In this document: one piece after another, positions 51,598-60,638 of the stretch | Layout of the letters: the number at the start of each line of letters is the position of its first letter | How positions within the stretch are numbered: position 1 is the first letter of the stretch | NCBI GenBank assembly: GCA_038521865.1 | Contig: JBCBKO010000007.1 | Span: forward strand, 19,770 to 83,769 | Source: CALBPI01 sp038521865 | GTDB lineage: Bacteria > Pseudomonadota > Gammaproteobacteria > Steroidobacterales > Woeseiaceae | DNA: 64,000 nucleotides | Direction of reading: 5' to 3' | Notes under the pieces: model-generated | Databases searched by the model: none | What the model was told of the DNA's origin: nothing | The model's input: only the letters and a program-made list of their open reading frames with translations | Position numbers and translations under genes: made by a program

Positions 51598-52986
51598 TCA
51601 GCGTGCGGGGCGTTGCCGGCGCTCGCTGGAGGAGGGGATTTGCATCGCTTCGCGGTACTTTGCGACAGTCCTGCGGGCCACTTTGACACCATCGTCTTTG
51701 AGCAAAGCCGTGATCTTGCTGTCGCTCAGAGGTTTCTTTGGATCCTCTGCGCCAATGAGTTTGCGTATCTTTGCGCGAACCGCAATTGAGGACTGGTCGT
51801 CACCATCCGTCGACGAGACATGGGACGAGAAAAAGAACTTGAACTCGAGAACGCCCCTCGGCGTGTGCATGTATTTGTTGTTGGTCACGCGCGAAACCGT
51901 TGATTCATGCATTTCGATGGCTTCCGCGATGTCCTTCAGGATCATCGGTTTCATGGCTTCTTCACCATGCTCAAAGAACTCGACCTGGCGCTCGACGATC
52001 GTACTGGCGACTTTGAAAAGCGTGTCGTTGCGGATTTCGAGGCTGCGTACGAGCCAGCGCGCTTCTTGAAGCTGCGCGCGCAGTACGGAGTGGTCGCCTT
52101 TGCCGCGCACGAGGGCGGCGTACTGTTGATTGACGCGAATCCGCGGCACTCCCGAGGGTGATATTTCCACCACCCATTGCCCGTCGACTTTGCGCACGAA
52201 TACATCAGGGATCACGTACTCCGTTCGAGCACCGCTGACCGCCTGACCCGGTTTCGGGTGGCAACTACGGATGAGCGCGAGCGCGTGATCGAGCTCGTCA
52301 TCGTCAATTGCCATGCGTCGCCGGAGCTGGGTGTAGTTGCGCTCGGCGACGAGGTTAAGGTGCTCGTCCGCAATGCGGCGTGCGGCCTGCAGTCCCGGAG
52401 TGTTCGGAGGGTAGGGCGCTAGCTGTAGCTCGATGCACTCGGTCAACGACCGCGCACCCACCCCGAGTGGATCGAAACGTTGTACGCGAACCAAAATACG
52501 CTCGATGATCGAGATCGATGGCGCATCATCGCCGAGCGTTTGTTGGATCTCCTCCAGGCTCTCGTAGAGATAGCCATCGTCATTGATCGCGTCGATCAGC
52601 GCCTCACCGACGATTCGCTCATCGTCAGTGAACTTTTCGGTTTCCAGTTGTTCCAGCAGGTGTTCGCGCAGTGACGTTTCGCGATCATCTGCGAAGTCCG
52701 CCATCGAGCGACCTTCGCCACCGGAGAACGACGAGTCCTGACCGCGGCCTACGTCTCGCCAGGAATCTTCGGCCTGTAGCACCCGGATCTCGGCCGTGGA
52801 CGACGTATCCATCTTCGGCGCCTCAGGCAGCTCTTCCATGTCGAGCATGACATTGCTCTCGAGCGCCTCGCTGATTTGCTGGTTCAGGTCCATGACCGGC
52901 AGCTGCAACAGTTTGATTGCCTGCTGCAACTGCGGGGTCATGGTCAGAGTCTGACCCAGCTTTAATGTGAGAGATGGTTTCAGCAC
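51598..52986 (-). CDS. rpoN: RNA polymerase sigma-54 factor
   Basis: 462 residues. Gln-rich region I ('LTMTPQLQQAIKLLQLP'), acidic linker, core-binding domain, and the C-terminal RpoN box 'ARRTVAKYRE' that reads the -24 element. Directs RNA polymerase to -12/-24 promoters with enhancer-binding activators. Start GTG 52986 ('MLKPSLTLKLGQ') has AGGGA six bases upstream and matches the usual N-terminus; a TTG at 53010 would add eight residues. Downstream of lptB by 83 bases. Confidence 0.97.
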   Translation of the reverse strand: MLKPSLTLKLGQTLTMTPQLQQAIKLLQLPVMDLNQQISEALESNVMLDMEELPEAPKMDTSSTAEIRVLQAEDSWRDVGRGQDSSFSGGEGRSMADFADDRETSLREHLLEQLETEKFTDDERIVGEALIDAINDDGYLYESLEEIQQTLGDDAPSISIIERILVRVQRFDPLGVGARSLTECIELQLAPYPPNTPGLQAARRIADEHLNLVAERNYTQLRRRMAIDDDELDHALALIRSCHPKPGQAVSGARTEYVIPDVFVRKVDGQWVVEISPSGVPRIRVNQQYAALVRGKGDHSVLRAQLQEARWLVRSLEIRNDTLFKVASTIVERQVEFFEHGEEAMKPMILKDIAEAIEMHESTVSRVTNNKYMHTPRGVLEFKFFFSSHVSSTDGDDQSSIAVRAKIRKLIGAEDPKKPLSDSKITALLKDDGVKVARRTVAKYREAMQIPSSSERRQRPAR

Positions 52987-53069
52987 GCGCGCGGTCCCTG
53001 TCGCATACAATAATCATACCAGAGCTGCGGGATGCAGCTGTGACGATATTCACACGTGTGTGGGCTCAG

Positions 53070-53795
53070 CTAGAGTCGGAAATCCTCTCCGAGGTAGACC
53101 TCACGGACATGCTGGTTCTCAAGAATCTCGTTTGGGGTTCCCTCAGCGATCAACACGCCGTCCGAGAGTATGTAAGCGTGACCGCAGATCCCGAGCGTCT
53201 CGCGCACATTGTGATCGGTGATCAGGACACCGATGCCACGTTCGGTGAGTTCACTGATCGTTCTCTGGATATCGATCACTGAGATTGGGTCCACGCCTGC
53301 AAATGGCTCGTCCAGGAGAATAAATCGCGGTTCAGCGGCGAGTGCCCGTGCAATCTCCACCCGCCGGCGCTCGCCACCGGAGAGACTGATGCCAAGACTG
53401 CCGCGGACGTGGTTGATGTGCAGTTCTTCAAGCAGCTGCTCCAAACGCTCGTCTCTGTCCGATCGGCGCAGGTCTTTGCGCGCTTCGAGGATCGCCGAGA
53501 TGTTCTGCTCAACCGTGAGCTTGCGGAACACAGACGCCTCTTGGGGCAGGTATCCGAGACCGAGTCGTGAGCGCACGTGCATGGGCTCATGCGTCAGGTC
53601 CTGACCATCGAGAAGGATTCGCCCACGATCAACGTTGACGAGCCCGACGATCATGTAGAACGCAGTGGTCTTTCCCGCGCCGTTTGGTCCAAGTAGCCCG
53701 ACCACTTCCCCGCCTTTAATCTCGAGGGAGATGTCGCGTACGACCTCACGGAACTGGTAACGCTTCGCCAGATTCTGAACGGACAGGATGCTCAT
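53070..53795 (-). CDS. lptB: LPS export ABC transporter ATPase LptB
   Basis: 241 residues. Walker A 'GPNGAGKTTAFYM', signature 'LSGGERRRVEIARALA', Walker B 'FILLDEPFAGVDP', H-loop 'LITDHNVRET'. Powers LPS extraction from the inner membrane with LptFG (not in this window). ATG 53795 overlaps the lptA stop by four bases. Confidence 0.97.
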   Translation of the reverse strand: MSILSVQNLAKRYQFREVVRDISLEIKGGEVVGLLGPNGAGKTTAFYMIVGLVNVDRGRILLDGQDLTHEPMHVRSRLGLGYLPQEASVFRKLTVEQNISAILEARKDLRRSDRDERLEQLLEELHINHVRGSLGISLSGGERRRVEIARALAAEPRFILLDEPFAGVDPISVIDIQRTISELTERGIGVLITDHNVRETLGICGHAYILSDGVLIAEGTPNEILENQHVREVYLGEDFRL

Positions 53796-54478
53796 GGGCG
53801 ATCGTCGCGCTCTGCCTCAGCCGCTTCCGCCGCCTCCCTGACCTGCTCGCGTGCTCGGTCTGTCGCTTCGTCGAGGGCCTCGGGGTCTTGTGCATCGGGC
53901 GGTGGCTGAATCGTGATCCGTACGCGTTCGCCACTCTGCTCATCACCTTCAAACACGATGTTTTGATTCACAAGATCGTATTTCAACAAGCGACCAGTCA
54001 CAGAATTTCGCGAGTCACGGATGCTCGCACTGTCTTCGAAGCGAATCACCTGATCTGACAGGTTGTAAACGAATCGCTCCGCCTGGCCTTCCGTGCGTTC
54101 GCCGGTCTCCGCATTCACATCGGAAAAGGACGCGGGCTCGCCTTCGACTTCAGCTCTGACGAGCTCGTAGTTGATGAATTTAAGGTCAGCAGCGTCAGCG
54201 CGGATTTCGGCATTCTCTATGTCGATCTCGACGTTGCCTTCGAATTCCCAGCTGCTCTCCGAGAAATCTGTACCCGCCTGGGTGATGCCTTTCTCGGCCT
54301 CGATTCGCATGTTGCCCTGTGTGATGCGTAGGCGGTAGAACACGGTCCGATTTTCAGAAACGATCGTATTGCTGTTGGCCGCATCGAAGAAGATGGTCTG
54401 AGCCTGCTGCGCAGACACAGGTTCGCTCACGCTGATCACACATACACACAGCCAGGCGGCTCTTGCGCTACGGAACAT
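53792..54478 (-). CDS. lptA: LPS transport periplasmic protein LptA
   Basis: 228 residues with signal peptide ('ARAAWLCVCVISVSEPVSAQ') and an OstA-like beta-jellyroll that bridges the periplasm ('IRADAADLKFINYELVRAE', 'RDSRNSVTGRLLKYDLVNQN'). The C-terminal tail is longer than usual, acidic and Ala/Glu/Arg rich. ATG 54478 overlaps lptC by 11 bases; a longer frame would bury the signal peptide. Confidence 0.93.
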   Translation of the reverse strand: MFRSARAAWLCVCVISVSEPVSAQQAQTIFFDAANSNTIVSENRTVFYRLRITQGNMRIEAEKGITQAGTDFSESSWEFEGNVEIDIENAEIRADAADLKFINYELVRAEVEGEPASFSDVNAETGERTEGQAERFVYNLSDQVIRFEDSASIRDSRNSVTGRLLKYDLVNQNIVFEGDEQSGERVRITIQPPPDAQDPEALDEATDRAREQVREAAEAAEAERDDRP

Positions 54479-55028
54479 ACTTGCCTCGTACGTTGGTCTC
54501 CAATTGAATTGTGTCATCCGGCAGCGATGCTTGCATGCCCAGCGCCGTGAGCTGACTGTCGCCAACCCGAAATACCACCGTGCTCTCCGATGCGATGCGC
54601 TCCTGATCCGGTTGGAACAGCAACTGGTCAGTTAACAGATTCACGACACGCTCTAAGTCATTCCCGGCGCGCCGTGCTACCACGTTCCCGGTCATATTGA
54701 TCGCCTGACTGGTTGGGTCCAGCTGTGCTTCGTTGGCGGTAATCTGCCATACGGGCTCTTCGATTCCGGTATAGCGCACTTCAATATCACGCATTTGGAT
54801 CGGTCCCTCGCGATCACTCTGCCGTGCTTCTGCGGCATGAATTTCATACCGGGGTTCGCCCAGCTCATTGCTGCCAAAGATCACGGCATCCAATACGTAG
54901 TAGCCAGACTCAACCGTTGTGATCGCGCTTGCATCTGCAGCTCGATCGTCATCGTCACGCGCAGCAATCCAGCTGATCACGGCGATAGCGCAAAGCACAG
55001 CGACGATCAGTGTAGAGCGCGGGGTCAC
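54468..55028 (-). CDS. lptC: LPS export protein LptC
   Basis: 186 residues: single N-terminal membrane anchor ('LIVAVLCAIAVISWIAA') and a periplasmic jellyroll like LptA ('YEIHAAEARQSDREG', 'TSQAINMTGNVVARRAG'). Takes LPS from LptB2FG and passes it to LptA. GTG start at 55028. Eight bases after kdsC. Confidence 0.92.
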   Translation of the reverse strand: MTPRSTLIVAVLCAIAVISWIAARDDDDRAADASAITTVESGYYVLDAVIFGSNELGEPRYEIHAAEARQSDREGPIQMRDIEVRYTGIEEPVWQITANEAQLDPTSQAINMTGNVVARRAGNDLERVVNLLTDQLLFQPDQERIASESTVVFRVGDSQLTALGMQASLPDDTIQLETNVRGKYVP

Positions 55029-55035
55029 AGCATTC

Positions 55036-55545
55036 TCAGTCGCTACGGCTCTTGACGATCAGGTCGGCAATCTCGCGCACTGCGCCCGCGCCTCCGCTGC
55101 GCTGCGTCACGTAGTGAGCGCGCTTCTTGATCTCGGGGACTGCATTTGCAACAGCCACGGCAGTGGCAACGGCTTCGAACATGGCGAGATCCGGGATATC
55201 GTCTCCAACCGCGAGGGCGTGTTCGGATTGGATGCCCGTTTCGGCCAGCAGTTCCCTGATCGCGGCCGCCTTGTCTCTCGCACCTTGTATAACAGGGGAT
55301 ATGCCAAGCTCGCGTGCCCGATGTTCTACCGCACCCGAGCGACGGCCTGTGATGATCGCCACGACAATGCCGGCATCGATCAGTCGGCGAATGCCGTAGC
55401 CGTCTTGCGTGTGGAAGGTCTTGGTTTCGTGGCCGGCGTTATCGAGCGTGAATCGACCGTCGGTCAGCACGCCATCGACATCGAGAATGACGAGTCGGAG
55501 GTCGCGCAGGGTATCCCGCAGTTGCGAATCCAGAGCTTCGGTCAT
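55036..55545 (-). CDS. kdsC: 3-deoxy-D-manno-octulosonate 8-phosphate phosphatase
   Basis: 169 residues, HAD phosphatase of the KdsC type without a cap domain. 'LVILDVDGVLTDGRF' holds the nucleophile and acid/base Asp; 'AVGDDIPDLAMF' binds Mg. Frees Kdo from Kdo 8-phosphate. ATG 55545, two bases after kdsD. Confidence 0.96.
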   Translation of the reverse strand: MTEALDSQLRDTLRDLRLVILDVDGVLTDGRFTLDNAGHETKTFHTQDGYGIRRLIDAGIVVAIITGRRSGAVEHRARELGISPVIQGARDKAAAIRELLAETGIQSEHALAVGDDIPDLAMFEAVATAVAVANAVPEIKKRAHYVTQRSGGAGAVREIADLIVKSRSD

Positions 55546-55547
55546 TG

Positions 55548-56525
55548 CTACATCACACCCCAGCGCAGCAGGTCATGAATGTTGACTGCACCAACCACTT
55601 TCTCGTTGCCATCGATGACAGGCAGCGCCGAAATCGCATGTGTTTCCATCAGGCGCACTGCCTCGGCGGCTAGTGATCCTTCAGTGATTGCGCGACAGGG
55701 GCTGGTCATTACCGATGCCACGGTGAGCTCACGGATGCGGGTGTCACCATCGAGCAGCCGACGGAGGTCGCCGTCCGTAAAGATTCCCGCGAGGTGGCCG
55801 AGCTGGTCAGCTACGACGGCGATCCCGAGGCCCTTGCGACTCATGACCACCAAGGCTTCGGTAAGCATGTCGCTCGGTTTCACAAGCGGAATTTCATCGC
55901 CCGAATGCATGATGTCGCTGACGCGCAGTAGCAAGCGTTTGCCCAGACTGCCGCCTGGGTGAGATCGAGCGAAGTCCTCCGCGGTAAAGTCGCGGCTGTC
56001 GAGTAGAGCCACTGCCAGCGCGTCGCCGAGCGCCAGCGTTGCCGTTGTGCTGGCGGTTGGCGCAAGGTTGAGGGGGCAGGCCTCTTCTGGCACAGCAACG
56101 TCCAGATGCACTGCCGCACGTCGTGCGAGTGTTGATTGGGCATTGCCGGTCATGCTGACCATCGGAACGTCGAGCCTTGCGATCAAAGGTAGGATCGTCA
56201 CGAGCTCCGCCGTCTCTCCCGAGTACGAAATCGCCAGCACCACGTCATCTTCGGTGATCATGCCGAGGTCGCCGTGACTGGCCTCACCGGGATGCAGAAA
56301 AAACGCCGGGCTACCGGTGCTCGCCAGTGTAGCCGCAAGTTTGCTTCCGATATGTCCAGACTTGCCCATACCTGTGACGACGATTCGGCCTTTGCACGCA
56401 AGACAAAGCTGACAAGCGGCTTCGAATGCTTCGCCGACGCGATCGCGCAGTCCGGCGATCGCTTCGGATTCGATTTCCAGTACTCGCAGCGCCTGAGCGC
56501 GCCTTTGTGCCGCGTCAGCCGGCAT
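55548..56525 (-). CDS. kdsD: D-arabinose-5-phosphate isomerase
   Basis: 325 residues. SIS sugar isomerase domain (about 40-175; 'VTGMGKSGHIGSKLAATLAS') followed by two CBS domains (about 205-325). Makes arabinose 5-phosphate, first precursor of Kdo. ATG 56525 overlaps the upstream exchanger gene by 11 bases. Confidence 0.96.
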   Translation of the reverse strand: MPADAAQRRAQALRVLEIESEAIAGLRDRVGEAFEAACQLCLACKGRIVVTGMGKSGHIGSKLAATLASTGSPAFFLHPGEASHGDLGMITEDDVVLAISYSGETAELVTILPLIARLDVPMVSMTGNAQSTLARRAAVHLDVAVPEEACPLNLAPTASTTATLALGDALAVALLDSRDFTAEDFARSHPGGSLGKRLLLRVSDIMHSGDEIPLVKPSDMLTEALVVMSRKGLGIAVVADQLGHLAGIFTDGDLRRLLDGDTRIRELTVASVMTSPCRAITEGSLAAEAVRLMETHAISALPVIDGNEKVVGAVNIHDLLRWGVM

Positions 56526-57498
56526 AACCGAAGCTCTGTGCCAGCACGTAGACGTGGTAGCTGAAGAAGGCGATCAAAAGGGCGCTTCCCTCGATCCGGT
56601 TGATGCGCCCCGCGCCGCTATAGTTATAGGCCATAGCGAAAAGAACGAGGGTCAACGCGATCATCACGAAGAAATGCAACGAAAGCACCTCGGGTGCTAC
56701 CCCGGTCGGCTGGATCACGATAGCCGCGCCAATCACGGCCAACAGGTTGAACATGTTCGAGCCGATAATGTTGCCGATCGCGAGGCCCTGTTCGCCTTTG
56801 AGCGCGGAGATGAGTGATACCGCGAGCTCGGGGAGGCTGGTACCGATGGCCACGAGCGTGACACCGATCACGAGTTCGCTGACACCAAAACTGATCGCTA
56901 TAGCGGTTGCACCTCGGACCAAGAGCTCAGCGCCGAGCAACAGCACCGCAAGCCCAAGCAGGAACCAGCCGACAGCGACGATCATTTTCATATTCTTCGG
57001 AATCTCGGCGTCGTACTCTGCCTCGATCGGGTCGTTGGTGTCAGTGCGGTAGCCAAGGCGCACGATCCAGTACATGACCACGACCAGTGCGACGAGCATG
57101 ACGAGTCCGTCGGTTCGGCTGAGCTGAGCGTCCAGCACCAGAGCAACCGCTAACAGTGTGACGGCGAGCAGCGCAGGCATTTCCTGTTGTAGCGTGCTGG
57201 ACCGCACGACGATCGGTTTCAGCACAGCAGTAGCGCCGAGCACAAGGGCGATGTTTGCGATGTTGGACCCGAGGGCGTTGCCGATCGCAAGGTCAGGTTG
57301 ACTCTTGAGTGCCGCCATGATCGACACGAGGATCTCTGGTGCCGAGGTGGCAATACCGACCACGGTTAGACCGATTAAAAGTGTCGGCACTCCTAGGTTG
57401 CGTGCCATGGCACCCGCACCAACAACAAATCGGTCAGCGCCCCAGATGAGCGCCGCAAGACCGATCACCACCAGTGTGCTGTTTGCCGCAAGTGACAC
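56515..57498 (-). CDS. Calcium/sodium antiporter of the YrbG (CaCA) family
   Basis: 327-residue inner-membrane exchanger with ten helices in two inverted repeats; each repeat holds an alpha motif with 'GIATSAPEILVS' / 'AIGTSLPELAVS' and 'GNALGSNIANIAL' / 'GNIIGSNMFNLLA'. Start set at GTG 57498 just before the first helix; an upstream extension of about 100 residues in the same frame is Arg-rich and unlike the family. Heads the kdsD-lpt-rpoN operon, as yrbG does in E. coli. Confidence 0.92.
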   Translation of the reverse strand: MSLAANSTLVVIGLAALIWGADRFVVGAGAMARNLGVPTLLIGLTVVGIATSAPEILVSIMAALKSQPDLAIGNALGSNIANIALVLGATAVLKPIVVRSSTLQQEMPALLAVTLLAVALVLDAQLSRTDGLVMLVALVVVMYWIVRLGYRTDTNDPIEAEYDAEIPKNMKMIVAVGWFLLGLAVLLLGAELLVRGATAIAISFGVSELVIGVTLVAIGTSLPELAVSLISALKGEQGLAIGNIIGSNMFNLLAVIGAAIVIQPTGVAPEVLSLHFFVMIALTLVLFAMAYNYSGAGRINRIEGSALLIAFFSYHVYVLAQSFGYAG

Positions 57499-57686
57499 GT
57501 TTGTACAGATCTCCGAAGATGCGCGGCCGGGCCGAGTTGCCCGCCGACTCCCCGCCCCAGAGCGTGCGCCGGGTCGCAGGTAGCCGCGAATCATACACCA
57601 CTGCACAAGGATGCGTAGACGCAGGCTTTCGGCCACATCGGGCTGTGTACTACCATGACGCCAATTTATGTAACAGGAGTGGGCAT

Positions 57687-57926
57687 GTGACCCCACAAGA
57701 GATAACCGACCTGATTCAATCCCAGCTGGAAACAACGCATGTCGAGGTGCTGAGTGATGATCACGTTCACTTCGAGGCCGTCGTCGTATCGCCCGCATTC
57801 GACGGCAAGCGCCAGGTTGCTCGCCACCAGATGATCTACCAGACGCTCGGCGATCACATGCGAGCTGATATCCACGCGCTTTCGATCCGCGCTTTGACGC
57901 CTCAAGAATTCGAAACCGCAGGCTGA
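57687..57926 (+). CDS. ibaG: BolA-family protein IbaG
   Basis: 79 residues, class I BolA fold ('VTPQEITDLIQSQLETTHVE', 'DDHVHFEAVVVSPAF', 'KRQVARHQMIYQTLGDHM'). Works with monothiol glutaredoxin in iron-sulfur traffic. GTG 57687 has AGGAG seven bases upstream. Followed after six bases by murA, the same order as yrbA-murA in E. coli. Confidence 0.93.
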   Translation: MTPQEITDLIQSQLETTHVEVLSDDHVHFEAVVVSPAFDGKRQVARHQMIYQTLGDHMRADIHALSIRALTPQEFETAG

Positions 57927-57932
57927 GGCGCT

Positions 57933-59189
57933 ATGGACAAGCTAGCGGTAGTGGGCGGGCGCCGCCTGAACGGCGACGTCACGATCTCGGGCGCAAAAAA
58001 TGCAACGCTGCCGATACTGGCGGCCACTTTGTTGGCCAGAGATGGCGTAACGCTGGGGAATGTGCCTCATCTGCGTGACGTCACCACGATGATCGCGCTC
58101 TTGCAGAGGATGGGTGCCGAGGCGACGCTCGAGGAGCATATGCGCCTTTCCGTGGACACCGGAACGGACATTGAGCCGGTGGCACCATACGATCTTGTCA
58201 AGACGATGCGGGCGTCTGTGCTGGTGTTAGGGCCGTTGGTCGCAAGATTCGGTCGTGCCGATGTCTCCCTGCCCGGCGGTTGCGCGATCGGAGCCCGTCC
58301 CGTCGATCTTCACGTGGCCGGACTTCAGGCGTTGGGTGCTGAGGTTTGGATCGAGAACGGCTATATCCGGGCACGGGCGGAACGCTTGAAGGGGGCGCAC
58401 TTTGTCTTCGACACAGTAAGCGTAACCGGCACAGAAAACCTGATGATGGCGGCTGCGCTGGCCGATGGCGAGACCGTGCTCGAGAACGCGGCGCGCGAAC
58501 CTGAAGTCGAGGATCTCGCTAATTTTCTGAAGGCGCTGGGTGCGAAGATTGACGGCGCGGGTACGCCTACGATTTATATTCAGGGGGTTGAGTCTCTGGG
58601 TGGCACCGACTATCGAGTGTTACCCGATCGCATTGAAACGGGCACGTATCTGGTCGCCGGTGCTATGACCGCGGGGCGCGTGCGAGCACTGAAAGCGGCG
58701 CCTAGGCATCTGGAGGCGGTAATGTCGAAACTCTCCGATGCGGGTGCCGAAGTTACTCACGGCGATGATTGGATCGAAGTCGATATGCGCGGGTCGCGCC
58801 CGGGTGCGGTCGACGTTCGCACCGCGCCGCATCCTGCATTTCCCACTGATATGCAAGCGCAATTCTGCGCGCTCAACGCCGTTGCCAGCGGCCAGGGATC
58901 AGTTACCGAGACGATTTTTGAAAACCGCTTCATGCATATCCCTGAGCTTCAGCGGATGGGCGCGCAGTTTCAGGTGCACGGCAACACGGTGCTTTCAAAA
59001 GGAGTGGCGTCGCTCACGGCAGCGCCGGTCATGGCGACCGACCTCAGGGCATCCGCTGGCCTTGTACTCGCGGCGCTGGTGGCAGGCGGCGAAACCGTGA
59101 TTGATCGCATCTATCACCTGGACCGCGGCTACGAACGTATCGAAGACAAGCTTCGAGGCCTCGGGGCAGAAGTGCGGCGAATCACCTGA
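57933..59189 (+). CDS. murA: UDP-N-acetylglucosamine 1-carboxyvinyltransferase
   Basis: 418 residues. First committed step of peptidoglycan synthesis. 'SGAKNATLPILAATLLA' at the N-terminus and Cys117 in 'LPGGCAIGARPVDLH', the residue alkylated by fosfomycin, are present, so the enzyme should be sensitive. ATG 57933. Its last eight bases overlap the end of the convergent protease gene. Confidence 0.98.
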   Translation: MDKLAVVGGRRLNGDVTISGAKNATLPILAATLLARDGVTLGNVPHLRDVTTMIALLQRMGAEATLEEHMRLSVDTGTDIEPVAPYDLVKTMRASVLVLGPLVARFGRADVSLPGGCAIGARPVDLHVAGLQALGAEVWIENGYIRARAERLKGAHFVFDTVSVTGTENLMMAAALADGETVLENAAREPEVEDLANFLKALGAKIDGAGTPTIYIQGVESLGGTDYRVLPDRIETGTYLVAGAMTAGRVRALKAAPRHLEAVMSKLSDAGAEVTHGDDWIEVDMRGSRPGAVDVRTAPHPAFPTDMQAQFCALNAVASGQGSVTETIFENRFMHIPELQRMGAQFQVHGNTVLSKGVASLTAAPVMATDLRASAGLVLAALVAGGETVIDRIYHLDRGYERIEDKLRGLGAEVRRIT

Positions 59190-60267
59190 TGAGGTTGTCC
59201 GCGTCGACCCGGTCGCCTGCGTACGCGACGGTTTGCACAGCACGCCCGCTACGTATGAGCTCCAGGTTCAGCGCAGTGCCGGGTTGATAGCTCGCCACGG
59301 TGAGCAGGGCTTGTTGGCCGGTTTTGACCTCGCGGCCGTTGATCGATACCAATACGTCACCCCGTTGCACGCCGGCGTTCCATGCCGGCCCGTTTTCGTT
59401 CACGGCGGTCAACAAGACGCCGGAGTTCGGTGGCAGGCCGAGTCGCCTCCAGTCTGCCTCACTGATGTTGGTCATGGTAAGTCCCAGCCATCCGCGCTTG
59501 ACCCGACCGTCGCGCTTTAGTGCCTGGACAACGCCATTCACAAGGTTGACGGGAATCGCGAAACTGATCCCTTGGATATTGACCTCTCGTGAGATTACAG
59601 CCGTATTGATCCCGATCAGCTCACCGCGCGCATTGACTAGTGCACCGCCCGAGTTACCGGAATTGATCGCGGCGTCGGTCTGTATGTAGTTCTCGAAAGT
59701 AGTGAGATTTAGTGCGCCGCGGCCGGTCGCACTGATGATGCCCTGGGTCACTGTCTGGCTGAGTCCGTAGGGGTTGCCGATCGCGAGGACCACGTCTCCG
59801 ATCAAGAGCTGGTCGGACCTGCCAAGCCTGATCGGTTGCAGGCGCCCGAGATCGATCTTAAGTAATGCGAGGTCCGTGTCGCTATCTTCACCAATGATGA
59901 TGGGCGTTGCGACGCGATCGTCAGCGAGAAGGACGTAAATCTCGCCAGCTCCCTCAATGACGTGGTGGTTTGTGACGACATAGCCTGCCTTATCGATGAT
60001 GACCCCGGAGCCGAGGTTGAACTCCCGACTCGTGCTGGCTACGCCGCTGCCGTCGACGTCGGTCACAAGGCGTGTCGTGTAGATGTTCACTACTGAGTCG
60101 GCACTTGCTGCAACGGCTTTCGCGTAACTGGGTACCGCAGTGCTGTTCGAGGTCAAAGAACCTTGTGCGCCCTGCCGGAACAGGAATACGACGCACGCGA
60201 TTGCAAGGCCAATGACCACGCATCGGGCAACGAAAGTCACGGTGTGTTTGAGGGTGTAGCTGGACAT
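59182..60267 (-). CDS. degS: DegS/AlgW-like site-1 periplasmic serine protease
   Basis: 361 residues. N-terminal membrane anchor (about 10-30), trypsin-like domain with His102 ('TNHHVIEG'), Asp132 ('DSDTDLALLK') and Ser206 ('NSGNSGGAL'), and a single PDZ domain (about 260-350). One PDZ and a membrane anchor fit DegS (which cleaves RseA to release sigmaE) rather than DegP/DegQ. ATG 60267. The RseA partner is not in this window; a link to the ECF operon at 4.9 kb would be speculation. Confidence 0.92.
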   Translation of the reverse strand: MSSYTLKHTVTFVARCVVIGLAIACVVFLFRQGAQGSLTSNSTAVPSYAKAVAASADSVVNIYTTRLVTDVDGSGVASTSREFNLGSGVIIDKAGYVVTNHHVIEGAGEIYVLLADDRVATPIIIGEDSDTDLALLKIDLGRLQPIRLGRSDQLLIGDVVLAIGNPYGLSQTVTQGIISATGRGALNLTTFENYIQTDAAINSGNSGGALVNARGELIGINTAVISREVNIQGISFAIPVNLVNGVVQALKRDGRVKRGWLGLTMTNISEADWRRLGLPPNSGVLLTAVNENGPAWNAGVQRGDVLVSINGREVKTGQQALLTVASYQPGTALNLELIRSGRAVQTVAYAGDRVDADNLIR

Positions 60268-60274
60268 AGGATGG

Positions 60275-60338
60275 ACCGATGTATATATCGAGAAAATCGA
60301 AGTTATTCAGTTAGACAAGTTTAGATTACCGATGTATA
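60275..60338. repeat. Direct repeat ACCGATGTATA, two copies
   Basis: Identical 11-base copies at 60275-60285 and 60328-60338, start-to-start 53 bases, close to five helical turns. The second overlaps the -10 of the pet promoter. Confidence 0.5.
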
Positions 60339-60340
60339 CA
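60312..60340 (+). promoter_or_regulatory. Sigma70-like promoter for petABC
   Basis: TAGACA (60312-60317), 17-base spacer, TATACA (60335-60340). Start predicted near 60347. Confidence 0.5.
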
Positions 60341-60638
60341 AATTTACGACGGAGCGGTTTTCGACGTTAGACAGTAGGCAGCAGGGCATTGATTCCTGTA
60401 TTATTACGGGCTGATATCGAGCGCCGCAGGGCAAGTTCGACGTGCCGCGAGGGCCGAGGTTCAACCAAAGGCTAACAGCATCAAGGGCCGAGCGCTCCAC
60501 CACAACTGAGAGCTTCCGTTTGACCGATCGATCGGGCGAGCGATAGCAGCGTGGGGGGAGCGCCCCGAGCTGGCGAATCCGCGGGCGCGAAACAGACGAA
60601 TATGAATGGTGAAACAAAGATGATTTCGGAGACACGTG

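Larger units (their letters stand above)
60268..60638. other. Non-coding divergent region between degS and petA
   Basis: 371 bases with no credible gene. It holds the promoter at 60312-60340, two copies of ACCGATGTATA (60275-60285 and 60328-60338, 53 bases apart) and a GC-rich stretch before petA. It gives the petABC transcript a leader of about 290 bases. Confidence 0.5.
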
